Assembly (NCBI RefSeq): GCF_900099805.1
Contig: NZ_FNDR01000001.1
Location: forward strand, 372,001 to 436,000
Length of the DNA: 64,000 nt
DNA from: Variovorax sp. OV700
Lineage (GTDB): Bacteria; Pseudomonadota; Gammaproteobacteria; Burkholderiales; Burkholderiaceae_C
Direction: 5' to 3'
Below the pieces are notes generated by a model that made no database searches, was not told the origin of the DNA, and saw only the letters and a program-made list of their open reading frames with translations. The position numbers and the translations under genes are program-made. Of the stretch, positions 8,922 to 18,180 are shown piece after piece. The number at the start of each line of letters is the position of its first letter. Position 1 is the first letter of the stretch.

Positions 8922-9746
8922 ATGAAATTCTATATTACGCTGCTAATGTCAGTTTGTTTTTTTGGAGCTAATTCTGCTTCGGCACAATCATCAAGTAAGC
9001 CATTTTTAGTGGTCCAGTCGATGACCTACAAGGGCGGCGTAGACGTTTCTTCATTTGGAGTTCCAAGAAATCCACTTATTTACGAGTCTATGCTGCTCCC
9101 TTCAAAAACATCAGACCAAATGATCGAAGGAGAGGCCCTAAAAAACTTGCTAGACGGCTTGGGTTCAGGACCATTGCCAACAGTCATTGATATCGAACGT
9201 TGGCATCTTTACACTGACAACGAAGACGAGCGCTCGAAAAGCAGGGAAAAGTATTTGAATGTAGTTCGAAACATTCGCGCGGCTCGCCCTGGAATCAAGC
9301 TCGGCTACTATGGTGTGGTACCTACCAGGACTTATTGGCCTTTGCTTGACGCGGGCAGAAAGTCGGAGCGGCAAAAATGGGAAAATCTGAATAGCCGTGC
9401 TGCGCAGGATTTTGTTCCGCATGTAGATGCAATTTTTCCCTCTCTTTATACGCTTTACGGAAATCAGGAGGGATGGAGGATTTACGCGGAAGAGACTTTG
9501 CGAGTTGCAAAGAGGTTCGGCAAGCCCGTGTATTGCTATTTGTGGCCGCAATTCAATAGCGGGAACCCACTACTTGGCGGAAAATATCTTCCTGCAGACT
9601 ACTGGATGCTGGAATTGGAGACATGCTACAAACATTCTGATGGAATTGTTATTTGGAATCATGAGCCTCAAAAGAATTGGGATCCGGATGCCGAATGGTG
9701 GCAGCAGACATTAAAATTCCTAGAATCAAAATCGATTAAAAATTAA
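8922..9746 (+). CDS. Secreted TIM-barrel protein resembling GH56 hyaluronidases
   Basis: 274 residues from the ATG at 8922, chosen because it follows AAAGGTAG and starts a standard signal peptide (cleavage after ASA, residues 19-21); an upstream ATG at 8847 would only add a hydrophilic leader. Motif order matches GH56: VIDIERW (D90, E92; the DxE acid pair of hyaluronidases), GYYGVVPTRTYW, FPSLYTLY, then KPVYCYLWPQF, LPADYW and GIVIWNH. The homology is judged from motif order, not an alignment. In an exopolysaccharide locus such an enzyme would most likely cleave the locus's own amino-sugar polymer in the periplasm. Codon use is AT-rich, like the neighbouring wzy. It could instead be an inactive barrel or another GH family. 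Confidence 0.6.
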   Translation: MKFYITLLMSVCFFGANSASAQSSSKPFLVVQSMTYKGGVDVSSFGVPRNPLIYESMLLPSKTSDQMIEGEALKNLLDGLGSGPLPTVIDIERWHLYTDNEDERSKSREKYLNVVRNIRAARPGIKLGYYGVVPTRTYWPLLDAGRKSERQKWENLNSRAAQDFVPHVDAIFPSLYTLYGNQEGWRIYAEETLRVAKRFGKPVYCYLWPQFNSGNPLLGGKYLPADYWMLELETCYKHSDGIVIWNHEPQKNWDPDAEWWQQTLKFLESKSIKN

Positions 9747-9766
9747 AGTTCCAATAAGAGATCAGA

Positions 9767-11761
9767 TCAAATTGGAGCGAGGGCCGAAGGCGAGACGGTA
9801 GCAACTGGCGCCGCGGCACTGGGTGTGCTTGCGACATGCTCCGGCAGCGTCCCACTCTGGCGCTCACGCTCCAGGTGTACCCAGTCCACCACCTCCGCAT
9901 GCGGCCGGTAGCCGCCCAGAAGCTGCTGAAGCTTGCGTTTGAGCCCAGGCACATCGTTGCGCGCGAGCAGCGTGCGAAGCTCATCGATCTGCGTCGCCAG
10001 CTCTGCCCACGGCGGGCACGCTTCATGGGCCTTCATCACGCGCGGATGCGCGGTGGGCATGGCGTTGTCGCCGATCAGCAGTTCTTCATACAGCTTTTCG
10101 CCGGGACGCAGGCCGGTGATCAACAGCTCGATGTCTCCTTCCGGGTTCCGCGCATCGCGCACCGTGCGGCCCGACAGTTCCACCAAGCGACGCGCCAGGT
10201 CGATGATGCGTACCGGCGACCCCATTTCCAACACAAACACATCACCGCCCTCGGCCATGGCGCCGGCCTGGATCACCAGTTGGGCCGCCTCGGGAATGGT
10301 CATGAAATAGCGCGTGATGTCTTCGTGCGTGAGCGTGATGGGTCCGCCAGCTTCGATCTGCTGGCGAAAGAGCGGCACCACCGAGCCACTGGAGCCCAGC
10401 ACATTGCCGAATCGCACCATGGAAAAGCAGGTACGCGATTTCTGCTGGGCGAGGCCCTGCAGCGTCATTTCGGCCAGGCGCTTGCTTGCGCCCATGATGT
10501 TGGTCGGCCGCACCGCCTTGTCGGTGCTGACCAGCACAAACTGGCCAACGCCGTTGTCCCGCGCTGCCAATGCCGCCGTGAGCGTGCCCAGCGTGTTGTT
10601 GATCAGGCCCTCTACGGGGTTGTGCTCCACCAGCGGCACATGCTTGTAGGCCGCGGCGTGGTAGATGGTATTGGGCCGCCACACGCTCATGATCTGGCGC
10701 ATGCGCGCGCCATCGCACACCGATGCCAGCAGCGGCACCACGCTCAGCGCGGGGGCTTCTTGCTCCAGCTCGCGGTGAATGGCATAGAGCGCGTACTCGC
10801 TCCATTCAACCAGCAACAGTACCGAGGGCCTTAACTGCGCGATCTGGCGGCACAACTCGCTGCCAATGGAACCGCCCGCACCGGTCACCAGCACCACCTT
10901 GCCACGCACATGGCGATTCAGCAGATCGTCCACCGGCGCCACCGGGTCGCGGCCCAGCAGGTCTTCGATGTCGACCTCCATCAAATCTTTGACCTGCACC
11001 CGGCCCTGCGCCAGATCGGCCATGCCAGGGAGCGTGCGCACGCGCAGGTGCAGCGACAAGAGCTCGTTCAGAATTTGCGCCCTGCGGCCGTACGAAACCG
11101 ACGGCAGCGCCAACAGCACGTCGGTAATGCCTTCAGCGGCAGCATGGGCTTCGAGCCAGGACGGCGGATCAATGGGCAGTTCGTTGAGCGTACTGCCCTG
11201 CAGCTGCACCGAATCGTCGACAAATCTCCGCACCACCATTTCCGGGCTGTGCGCGAGTGCCGCGGCTAACTGCCGGCCGGCCTCGCCGGCACCGTAGATC
11301 ACCACCTGCGGCAGCGCCTTGCCGCGCAGCACCTGCGTGTACAAGCCGCCCAACCAATAGCGCGCCACGAGGCGCGAAGCGCCCACCGTGAACAACAGCA
11401 GCGCAGGCACCAAGAGCCCCACCGTGCGCGGAATTCCCTCGACGCCGAATGCGGTGAATATGAGGACATAGCCGACGCTGAACAGAGAGCAGGCGTGCAC
11501 GACAGCCATCAGCGCCGCGCTGCCGGCATAGCGGAAGATTGCACGGTACAAGCCCGAGACCACGAAAAGCGGCAGCGCCAGCATGATTGCACCGGCAACC
11601 GCCAGCCAATGCACGCCCGTCAGTTCTATCCACCGCTCGTAGCGCAAGCTGAATGCCAGCCACACGCACAGCACGCACAGTCCGGCATCCACCAACAAGG
11701 CCAACACCCGCTTTACGGGGCGCGGCAGCGCCAACATAGGCTGAGCCATACGATCGATCAT
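9767..11761 (-). CDS. Membrane-bound UDP-GlcNAc 4,6-dehydratase, PglF/WbpM/FlaA1 family
   Basis: 664 residues, the usual length of the long membrane form. Four N-terminal membrane segments (about 15-125) precede a Rossmann-like CoA-binding part and the C-terminal SDR domain, with NAD motif VLVTGAGGSIGSE near residue 290 and the STDKAVRPTNIMGASKR block near 407-423, in which Met replaces the usual catalytic Tyr, as in WbpM/PglF. It converts UDP-GlcNAc to UDP-4-keto-6-deoxy-GlcNAc. With the PglE- and PglD-like genes upstream it would make UDP-N,N'-diacetylbacillosamine. It is the last gene of the minus-strand run. The last 25 residues are Ala/Pro/Ser-rich. An alternative end product is UDP-QuiNAc. 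Confidence 0.88.
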   Translation of the reverse strand: MIDRMAQPMLALPRPVKRVLALLVDAGLCVLCVWLAFSLRYERWIELTGVHWLAVAGAIMLALPLFVVSGLYRAIFRYAGSAALMAVVHACSLFSVGYVLIFTAFGVEGIPRTVGLLVPALLLFTVGASRLVARYWLGGLYTQVLRGKALPQVVIYGAGEAGRQLAAALAHSPEMVVRRFVDDSVQLQGSTLNELPIDPPSWLEAHAAAEGITDVLLALPSVSYGRRAQILNELLSLHLRVRTLPGMADLAQGRVQVKDLMEVDIEDLLGRDPVAPVDDLLNRHVRGKVVLVTGAGGSIGSELCRQIAQLRPSVLLLVEWSEYALYAIHRELEQEAPALSVVPLLASVCDGARMRQIMSVWRPNTIYHAAAYKHVPLVEHNPVEGLINNTLGTLTAALAARDNGVGQFVLVSTDKAVRPTNIMGASKRLAEMTLQGLAQQKSRTCFSMVRFGNVLGSSGSVVPLFRQQIEAGGPITLTHEDITRYFMTIPEAAQLVIQAGAMAEGGDVFVLEMGSPVRIIDLARRLVELSGRTVRDARNPEGDIELLITGLRPGEKLYEELLIGDNAMPTAHPRVMKAHEACPPWAELATQIDELRTLLARNDVPGLKRKLQQLLGGYRPHAEVVDWVHLERERQSGTLPEHVASTPSAAAPVATVSPSALAPI

Positions 11762-11809
11762 GCGAACCCCCTGAAGAAGTTTTTACCAACCCGGCATGCT
11801 GTGAATCCA

Positions 11810-12199
11810 TCATTGCGCCCCCTGCCCCGCGGGACGCAGGCGGTCCAGCAAGAACGCCAAGCCGGCGCCAATCAGCAACCCCACCCAATCGGCCAGCAGA
11901 TCGACAGCCTCGGTACTGCGATCGGGCGTGAAGGATTGCAGCAGTTCGATGAGCCCCCCGTAGGCCAGCAGCGCGGTCAGGACGACGGCCGTGCGCCCCG
12001 GCCAGGCCCATTGGCCTAGCAGCCCCAGCACCGCAAAACCCAAGGCATGGTTGGCCTTGTCCCAGCCGGTGGTGGGCAAGGCTAGCGAGGACGGCGCCAG
12101 GCTCAACACCAGCAGCACGAGCATGGCCAGCGCCAGCAGCCAGCTCCAGACCGGGGCTCCTGGCTTAGGCAACCAGCTTCGCGCGGTGTGCAAGCTCAT
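11810..12199 (-). CDS. VanZ-like family membrane protein
   Basis: 129 residues with about four membrane segments. GWDKANHALGFAVLG and the later LIELLQSF...STEAVDLLADWVG match the VanZ-like pattern (DK..H...F, E..Q.......D...N/D..G). VanZ-like genes are often found inside exopolysaccharide loci, but their molecular function is unknown. The ATG overlaps the stop of the upstream aminotransferase gene (12196-12199), so it is part of the same operon. Confidence 0.8.
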   Translation of the reverse strand: MSLHTARSWLPKPGAPVWSWLLALAMLVLLVLSLAPSSLALPTTGWDKANHALGFAVLGLLGQWAWPGRTAVVLTALLAYGGLIELLQSFTPDRSTEAVDLLADWVGLLIGAGLAFLLDRLRPAGQGAQ

Positions 12200-13374
12200 G
12201 CGGCGCTCGCTTCTTTCAATACCCGCTTGATGGCCACACAGCTGGCCTCCATTTCAGCGGCCGTCAGTGTGGGATGCACCAGGAACATGACGCTGGTTTC
12301 GCCCAGGGCACGCGCCACCGGCAGGCGCTCGGCCGGCCGCCAGCCGGTGCCGTCGAAAGCCTTCTCAAGGTAGACCTCCGAGCAGGAGCCTTGATAGCAA
12401 GGAACGCCCTGGGCCTGAATAGCATTCACGATGTGGTCGCGGTTCCATCCGGGTGCCAGTCGATCGGGCTGGACATAGACATAGCACTTGTAGTGCGCAT
12501 GCACGCTGTCCTCGGGCAGCTCTGGCACGCGCACTGCTGCATAGGGCCGGCAGGCCGCCCACAGCGCTTCTGCATGGCGGGTGCGTTGCACCGTCCACTC
12601 GGTCATGCGGCGCAACTGAATGCGGCCGATCACCGCCTGCATCTCGAGCATGCGCCAGTTGGTGCCAAAGCTTTCGTGCAACCAGCGGAAGCCCAGTGGG
12701 TGCTCGCGGTTGAACACCGCCTCGTGGCTTTTTCCGTGGTCCTTGTATTCCCACATGGCGCGCCATAGCGATTCGTCGTTGGTGGTGACCATGCCGCCCT
12801 CGCCACCCGTGGTCATGATCTTGTCCTGGCAAAAAGACCAGGCACCCACATGCCCGATGGAACCGACCGGCCGCCCCTTGTAGTACGCGCCATGCGCCTG
12901 GGCGCAATCTTCGATGACCTTGAGGCCATGCTGTTCGGCCAGCGTCATGATCGGATCCATGTCGCAGGGCCAACCGGCCAGATGCACGCAGATGACCGCG
13001 CGCGTGCGCGGCGTGAGCACCTGTGCAATGGTTGCCGCCGACAGGTTGCCGCTGTCGGCATCGACATCCGCAAACACCGGCGTGGCACCCGCATTGACCA
13101 CGCACGACACGCTTGCCATGAAAGTGCGCGGCGTCACCACCACTTCGTCGCCCGGGCCAATGTCCAGCGCCTTCAGCGCCACATCGAGCGCCAGCGTGCC
13201 ATTGGCCAGCGCAACCGCATGCGCAGTGCCCGACCACGAGGCGAACTCTTTTTCGAGCTCGCGGCACTCCTGCCCGGTCCAGTAGTTGACCTTGTTGGAG
13301 AGCAGCACGCGCTGCACTGCTTCGGCCTCTTCGGCGGTGAAGCTGGGCCAGGGAGAAAACGAGGTATTCAGCAC
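12196..13374 (-). CDS. DegT/DnrJ/EryC1/StrS-family sugar aminotransferase, PglE-like
   Basis: 392 residues from a GTG at 13374, two bases after the stop of the PglD-like gene; an open frame runs further upstream but that DNA is the acetyltransferase gene in another frame. The PLP site is WSFCQDKIMTTGGEGG with Schiff-base Lys K185; D156 in IEDCAQAHGA would bind the pyridine nitrogen. In this neighbourhood it should aminate the 4-keto sugar made by the PglF-like dehydratase, using glutamate as donor, to give UDP-4-amino-4,6-dideoxy-GlcNAc. It overlaps the VanZ-like gene by four bases. Confidence 0.85.
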   Translation of the reverse strand: MLNTSFSPWPSFTAEEAEAVQRVLLSNKVNYWTGQECRELEKEFASWSGTAHAVALANGTLALDVALKALDIGPGDEVVVTPRTFMASVSCVVNAGATPVFADVDADSGNLSAATIAQVLTPRTRAVICVHLAGWPCDMDPIMTLAEQHGLKVIEDCAQAHGAYYKGRPVGSIGHVGAWSFCQDKIMTTGGEGGMVTTNDESLWRAMWEYKDHGKSHEAVFNREHPLGFRWLHESFGTNWRMLEMQAVIGRIQLRRMTEWTVQRTRHAEALWAACRPYAAVRVPELPEDSVHAHYKCYVYVQPDRLAPGWNRDHIVNAIQAQGVPCYQGSCSEVYLEKAFDGTGWRPAERLPVARALGETSVMFLVHPTLTAAEMEASCVAIKRVLKEASAA

Positions 13375-13376
13375 AA

Positions 13377-14039
13377 TCAACCTTTGGGAGAAAACAGACG
13401 AGCCGGATTGCCCACCACCGTGGCGCCGGCCGGCACGTCGCGCGTAACCACGGCGCCCATGCCGACCACGGCACCGCGACCGATGACAAGAGGCTTGCCG
13501 GGCTGGCCCTGTTTGATGACGGCACCCGAACCGATGTAGGCGTGGTCTTCGATGACCACATTGCCGTTGCACTTGGCGCCCGGCGCAAAGGTGACGAAAT
13601 CGCCGATCACGCAGTCGTGCTCGACATAGCTGTAAAGGTTGGCGTGGAAATGCCGGCCAATGCGAATGTTGGAAGTGATGGTGACGAAGGGGCTGAGAGC
13701 CGCGCCTTCGCCCAGCACCACGTCGTCCATGCGCACTACGTTGTCCGCACTCACCGTCCAGGGGCGCACGCCATCCGCCTTGCAAAGCAGGGCCAACTGC
13801 TCGCGCATCTTGCTGTTGGCAATGGCAAGGACGGCGTAACGCTCGCTCGCCTCTTCTTGCAGGAATTCTGTGTAGCCCAGCACCCGCTGGCCGTTGACCA
13901 CTGCTGCCACGGGAGCGTCGTCGATGAAAACAAGCCGCGCTTCGGCAATGCCCTGCCGCGCCAGCTGCGCGCGCGCCAGCGGCATCACGCCCCGGCCGCA
14001 TCCGCTGGCGCCGTAGACGGCAAACAAGGGGTGCGTCAC
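13377..14039 (-). CDS. Sugar O/N-acetyltransferase, NeuD/PglD family
   Basis: 220 residues. An N-terminal Rossmann-like part (FAVYGASGCGRG) binds the UDP-sugar and the C-terminal left-handed beta-helix has hexapeptide repeats (IGDFVTFAPGAKCNGNVVIEDHAYIGSGAVI). The catalytic base of PglD corresponds to H141 in VEHDCVIGDF. It should acetylate the C4 amine of UDP-4-amino-4,6-dideoxy-GlcNAc from acetyl-CoA, completing UDP-N,N'-diacetylbacillosamine. It overlaps the fusion gene upstream by four bases and is two bases from the aminotransferase gene, the pglC-D-E order known from bacillosamine loci. Confidence 0.85.
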   Translation of the reverse strand: MTHPLFAVYGASGCGRGVMPLARAQLARQGIAEARLVFIDDAPVAAVVNGQRVLGYTEFLQEEASERYAVLAIANSKMREQLALLCKADGVRPWTVSADNVVRMDDVVLGEGAALSPFVTITSNIRIGRHFHANLYSYVEHDCVIGDFVTFAPGAKCNGNVVIEDHAYIGSGAVIKQGQPGKPLVIGRGAVVGMGAVVTRDVPAGATVVGNPARLFSPKG

Positions 14040-15883
14040 GACTCACCTCCGGGCGAGGCGGCAGTAGAGCCGGTAAAGCGCGGCATGGTCGCCTCGCCCG
14101 CCGCGGAGATTCCATCGCGCACCAGCACCTTGCGCACCGTGAGCCACAGGATCTTGATGTCGAGCCACAGCGTGCGGTTGTCGACGTACCAGACGTCGAG
14201 CTTGAATTTTTCTTCCCAGCTCAGCGTGTTGCGGCCATTGACTTGCGCCCAGCCGGTGATGCCGGGCCGCACGTTGTGGCGGCGAGCTTGCTCCGCCGAA
14301 TACAGCGGCATGTACTCAGTCAACAAGGGGCGTGGCCCCACCAGGCTCATCTCGCCTTTGACGACGTTCCAGAGCTCGGGCAGCTCATCAAGGCTGCTCG
14401 AACGCAGGAAGCGTCCGAATGGCGTGAGCCGCTCGGCATCGGGCAGCAACTGCCCGATGGTGTCGCGCGCGTCGGTCATGGTGCGGAACTTGACCATCTC
14501 GAAAGGCCGCCCTTCGAGCCCCGGCCGAACCTGTCGGAAGAAAACCGGCTTGCCAAGCTTGCGACTCACCTGCCACGTCAAGAATGCAAGGGGGATGGAA
14601 AACAGCAGCAATGCCACCGCGGCCAAGAAGACATCAAACACTCGCTTCATGTCGAATGCTCTTCTCGCGCCTAGCTGCCTGAAAAGCGCGCCGAACCTCT
14701 CGACGCCGATTCGCAGCGACAGGTGCTCGCGATAGTGACGCTGGGCCTTCGCACCCATTCCTGCCAGCGCCTCTGGGGCCATGGCCGCCAGTGCTTCGGC
14801 GGAAGTCGCCAACAACTGCGGATCTTCAGACGCAGCAATGACCCCGGCGCCGGACTCTCTCACCAGATTGGCAGCATCGCCATCGACTGCCATGAGCAAT
14901 GGCTTGCCGGCGGCCATGTAAGCCTGCGTCTTGGACGGAATGGTGATTTCAAACAGCGGGTCTTTGCGCAGATGCACCAGCAATGCGTCGGCGGCTTGCA
15001 GCAGAGTGCCAACTTCGGCCATTGGCACAGGCGGCAAGAACACCACATTGCCCAGCTGCAGGTCCGCAGCTCGCTCGACAAGGCGACTCACCTCCACACC
15101 GCCGCCCAGCAATACAAAGCAAACACGCGACCCGCGTTGTTGCAGCAGCACAGCTGCGTTCAGAACGGCATCGAGCGCCTGCGCCTTGCCCATGTTCCCG
15201 GCAAACAGGATGCGGAACTTCTCGGCAGTTGGAAACGCTGCTGGCAATTGACCGCTGGGTGCCCTCAGCGAAGCCTCATCGGCCCAGTTGTAGATCACAT
15301 CAATCTTTGCTTCAGGAACACCGCGCTGCATCAGCAACTTCTTGAAGCCGGGCGACAGCACGGCAATGTGATCTACACGCTTGTAGACCCATTGGCAGAC
15401 CGATGCCACGATGCCGAGGGCCCGTTCGTTGTTGAGCATGCCGGTCGCCCGCAAGGTGTCCGGCCACATGTCCTGGATGTCATAGACGACCGGAATTCGG
15501 CGGAGAAGCCGGATCAACCCAGCCGCCACGCCCACAGTCAGCGGCGGGTGGTAGGCATACATCACCGCGGGGCGCTTTGCAAAGAGCAAGCCATAGATGA
15601 ACGCAGACGCCGCGAAGCTCGCGTAGTTCAACACCCGCTTGATGGCGGACTGGCCGTGGTCGGGGTATAGCGGCAAGCGGGTGACCTGCACGCCATCTAT
15701 CACCTCGCGTTGCAGCCACTTGATGCGGTAGCCGGGGTACACCTTTCCACCCGGATAGTTTGGAAAGCCAGTGACGACCTCTACCTCGAAGCCTTGCCGA
15801 ACGAGCTCGCGCGCAAACACAATGCCCTTGAAGGTCGGCTCGGGATCGAACCATTGCGTCAGCAGTAAGACACGAGTGGCCAT
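14036..15883 (-). CDS. Fusion of a WbuB-like GT4 glycosyltransferase and a PglC-like initiating sugar-phosphate transferase
   Basis: 615 residues. Residues 1 to about 405 are a GT4 glycosyltransferase (LLTQWFDPEPTFKG, VVYDIQDMWPDTL, FAGNMGKAQ), close in pattern to WbuB, an L-FucNAc transferase. From M412 (MKRVFDVFLAA) it is a complete monotopic phosphoglycosyltransferase with FRTM, the catalytic pair D499-E500 in SLDELPELWNV, GEMSLVGPRPLL and RPGITGWAQVNGRN. The C-terminal part would put the first sugar phosphate on undecaprenyl phosphate, and the N-terminal part would add the second sugar. The two are usually separate genes. The reading frame is continuous; ATG at 14650 could also allow internal initiation. 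It overlaps the PglD-like gene by four bases. Confidence 0.88.
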   Translation of the reverse strand: MATRVLLLTQWFDPEPTFKGIVFARELVRQGFEVEVVTGFPNYPGGKVYPGYRIKWLQREVIDGVQVTRLPLYPDHGQSAIKRVLNYASFAASAFIYGLLFAKRPAVMYAYHPPLTVGVAAGLIRLLRRIPVVYDIQDMWPDTLRATGMLNNERALGIVASVCQWVYKRVDHIAVLSPGFKKLLMQRGVPEAKIDVIYNWADEASLRAPSGQLPAAFPTAEKFRILFAGNMGKAQALDAVLNAAVLLQQRGSRVCFVLLGGGVEVSRLVERAADLQLGNVVFLPPVPMAEVGTLLQAADALLVHLRKDPLFEITIPSKTQAYMAAGKPLLMAVDGDAANLVRESGAGVIAASEDPQLLATSAEALAAMAPEALAGMGAKAQRHYREHLSLRIGVERFGALFRQLGARRAFDMKRVFDVFLAAVALLLFSIPLAFLTWQVSRKLGKPVFFRQVRPGLEGRPFEMVKFRTMTDARDTIGQLLPDAERLTPFGRFLRSSSLDELPELWNVVKGEMSLVGPRPLLTEYMPLYSAEQARRHNVRPGITGWAQVNGRNTLSWEEKFKLDVWYVDNRTLWLDIKILWLTVRKVLVRDGISAAGEATMPRFTGSTAASPGGES

Positions 15884-15887
15884 GGGA

Positions 15888-17024
15888 TCAGTACTTCTTC
15901 CACACGACCCGATTCACGTAGTCGGTGTAGCTGTGAATGATGCGCAGCACCTTGTCCGAGACATTCGGCATGCTGTAGTCGGCGACCTGGCGCAAGCCTC
16001 GCAGTTCACCGCGAGGCTGGGTATTGAGGATGGCCAATCCCTGGCGCACACGAGCAACCTCAAGACCCACCATCATTACCGCGCCCTCTTCCATTCCTTC
16101 GGGCCGCTCGTGCGCCTCGCGCAGGTTGAGTGCCGGAAAGTTCAGGATGGACGACTCTTCGTTGATGGTGCCGCTGTCGGAAAGAACCGCGCGGGCAGAC
16201 ATCTGCAGCTTGACGTAGTCGTGAAACCCGAGAGGCTTGAGCAGGCGAACATTGGCATGAAAGCGAGCGCCCGTCGCGTCGATGCGCTTTTGGGTACGCG
16301 GGTGCGTCGAGACGATCACCGGCAATCCATGATCTTCGGCCACTGCGTTGAGCACATCGACCAGCTTTGCGAAGGACTGGGGAGACTCGATGTTCTCCTC
16401 GCGGTGGGCGCTCACCGCAAAGTATTGGCCTGCCTCAAGGCTCAACCGCGTGAGCACATCGGATGCATCGATGTTCGAACGGTAGTGCGACAACACCTCG
16501 AACATCGGACTGCCAGTCTTGATCACCAGGTCTGGCGATAGCCCTTCGCGCAGCAGGTAGTCGCGGGCGATGGTGCTGTAGGTGAGATTCACATCGGCTG
16601 TGTGGTCCACGATGCGCCGGTTGGTTTCTTCCGGCACGCGCTGGTCGAAGCAGCGGTTGCCGGCCTCCATGTGAAAGATCGGAATCTTGCGCCGTTTGGC
16701 GGGGATGACTGACAGGCAACTGTTGGTGTCACCCAGCACCACCATTGCCTCGGGCTGCTCTTGCCCAAGCACCTTGTCGACCGCAATGATGAGATTGCCG
16801 ATGGTGTGCGCGGCACCCGTCGAATCTGCCGCACTGTTCAAAAAGTGGTCGGGCTTGCGAACGCCGAGGTCGTCGAAGAAGACCTGATTGAGTTCGTAGT
16901 CATAGTTCTGCCCGGTGTGAACCAGCACGTGGTCGCAATGCTCGTCGAGACGCGCCAGCACTCGTGAGAGGCGAATGATCTCGGGGCGCGTGCCCACCAC
17001 TGTCAAGACCTTGAGTTTTTTCAT
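15888..17024 (-). CDS. fnlC: UDP-N-acetylglucosamine 2-epimerase-type enzyme of FucNAc synthesis, FnlC/WbjD/CapG
   Basis: 378 residues, non-hydrolysing 2-epimerase fold (VVGTRPEIIRLSRVL at the start, VLGDTNSCLS, HMEAGNRCFDQRVPEETNRR, SAHREEN, SDSGTINEE). The HMEAGNRCFD...PEETNR variant differs from the WecB form in this window and is the one found beside fnlA and fnlB. It should catalyse the last step to UDP-L-FucNAc by inverting C2. Two 2-epimerases in one locus implies two different UDP-sugars. It lies four bases after the upstream end of the fusion gene and 24 bases from fnlB. Confidence 0.88.
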   Translation of the reverse strand: MKKLKVLTVVGTRPEIIRLSRVLARLDEHCDHVLVHTGQNYDYELNQVFFDDLGVRKPDHFLNSAADSTGAAHTIGNLIIAVDKVLGQEQPEAMVVLGDTNSCLSVIPAKRRKIPIFHMEAGNRCFDQRVPEETNRRIVDHTADVNLTYSTIARDYLLREGLSPDLVIKTGSPMFEVLSHYRSNIDASDVLTRLSLEAGQYFAVSAHREENIESPQSFAKLVDVLNAVAEDHGLPVIVSTHPRTQKRIDATGARFHANVRLLKPLGFHDYVKLQMSARAVLSDSGTINEESSILNFPALNLREAHERPEGMEEGAVMMVGLEVARVRQGLAILNTQPRGELRGLRQVADYSMPNVSDKVLRIIHSYTDYVNRVVWKKY

Positions 17025-17048
17025 GGGAACAATCAGTAATCGAAGCGT

Positions 17049-18176
17049 CTACAGCGGACAGGCGAAGGTGTCGGGTCGCGCGCGGTCGAACACCTCGTTC
17101 GCCCAGAGCATGACGACCATTTCTTCTGTGCCGATGTTGGTGATGTCGTGCGTCCAGCCGGGCACGGTCTCCACAATTTCAGGCTTGTCACCCGCCGTGA
17201 TCAACTCATGAGCTTCACCGGTCTGCATGTGCCGGAACTTGAAGCGAGCTTGACCCTTGATCACCAGAAACTTCTCTGTCTTGCTGTGGTGGTAGTGGCC
17301 GCCTCGCGTAATGCCCGGGTGCGCGGTAAAGAACGAAAACTGGCCGGCGTCCGGCGTCTTGAGCATCTCGACGAACACGCCGCGCGCGTCTCCGTACTGC
17401 GGCACCGGGTAGGCGAACGACTCGGGTGGCAGGTAGCTCACATAGGTTGAGTAGAGCGCCCGCACCAGCCCCGTTCCCACGCGATCGGTCATGAGCGTGC
17501 TGCGGCTGTCCCTGAACGACTGGATCTGCCGGGCAAGCTCACCTACCGTGGTCGTGTATTGCGGCGCCACGGTGGCAAGACCATCCGCGTTTACCTGAGC
17601 ATCTGCACCGTCCATCAACTGAACGAATCGTTCGATGACGTCGTCCACGTACACCAGCGTGACGGCCGCAGACGGATCGTTGATTTGGATGGGGAGCCCG
17701 CGCGAGACGTTGTGGCAGAACGTCGCGACGGCCGAGTTGTAGTTGGGGCGGCACCATTTGCCAAACACATTGGGCAGCCGGAAGAGGTGCACCGGAATGC
17801 CGTGGCTGCGGGCGGCGGCCTGCAGCGTCTCTTCCGCTCCGCGCTTGCTGCGGCCGTAAGGGTTGTCGAAACCCGCCTGGGTGGACGAGGTGTAGACGAC
17901 GGGAACCTTCTTTCCAGTCGATTCGGCCACGGCGCAGACGGCGCTGCACAGGCTCTGTGTAAGTTCTGCGTTGCCGGTAGCAAACTCTTGCGGGTCATGA
18001 GGGCGATTGACGCCCGCCAGGTGGAACACGAAGTCCACCCCTTGCAGCAACGCGGGCAGTTGCCCCACGCTGTCGTCGCGGGTGAAGCAGACCACCTGCA
18101 CGTCCTTGCGCTCGGCCAAGTGCAACTGCAGGTTCTTGCCCACGAAGCCGCGGGCGCCGGTAATCAATACCTTCAT
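17049..18176 (-). CDS. fnlB: NAD(P)-dependent reductase/epimerase with C-terminal cupin, FnlB/WbjC/CapF
   Basis: 375 residues from the ATG at 18176 (MKVLITGARGFVGKNL), four bases after fnlA; the longer upstream reading lacks support. Residues 1 to about 245 are an SDR domain. The rest is a cupin (FSFFTAHPGITRGGHYHHSKTEKFLVIKGQARFKF) with metal-type His residues, the diagnostic two-domain build of CapF. The cupin epimerises and the SDR domain reduces the 4-keto sugar, making UDP-N-acetyl-L-talosamine for FnlC. Confidence 0.92.
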   Translation of the reverse strand: MKVLITGARGFVGKNLQLHLAERKDVQVVCFTRDDSVGQLPALLQGVDFVFHLAGVNRPHDPQEFATGNAELTQSLCSAVCAVAESTGKKVPVVYTSSTQAGFDNPYGRSKRGAEETLQAAARSHGIPVHLFRLPNVFGKWCRPNYNSAVATFCHNVSRGLPIQINDPSAAVTLVYVDDVIERFVQLMDGADAQVNADGLATVAPQYTTTVGELARQIQSFRDSRSTLMTDRVGTGLVRALYSTYVSYLPPESFAYPVPQYGDARGVFVEMLKTPDAGQFSFFTAHPGITRGGHYHHSKTEKFLVIKGQARFKFRHMQTGEAHELITAGDKPEIVETVPGWTHDITNIGTEEMVVMLWANEVFDRARPDTFACPL

Positions 18177-18180
18177 GGTC

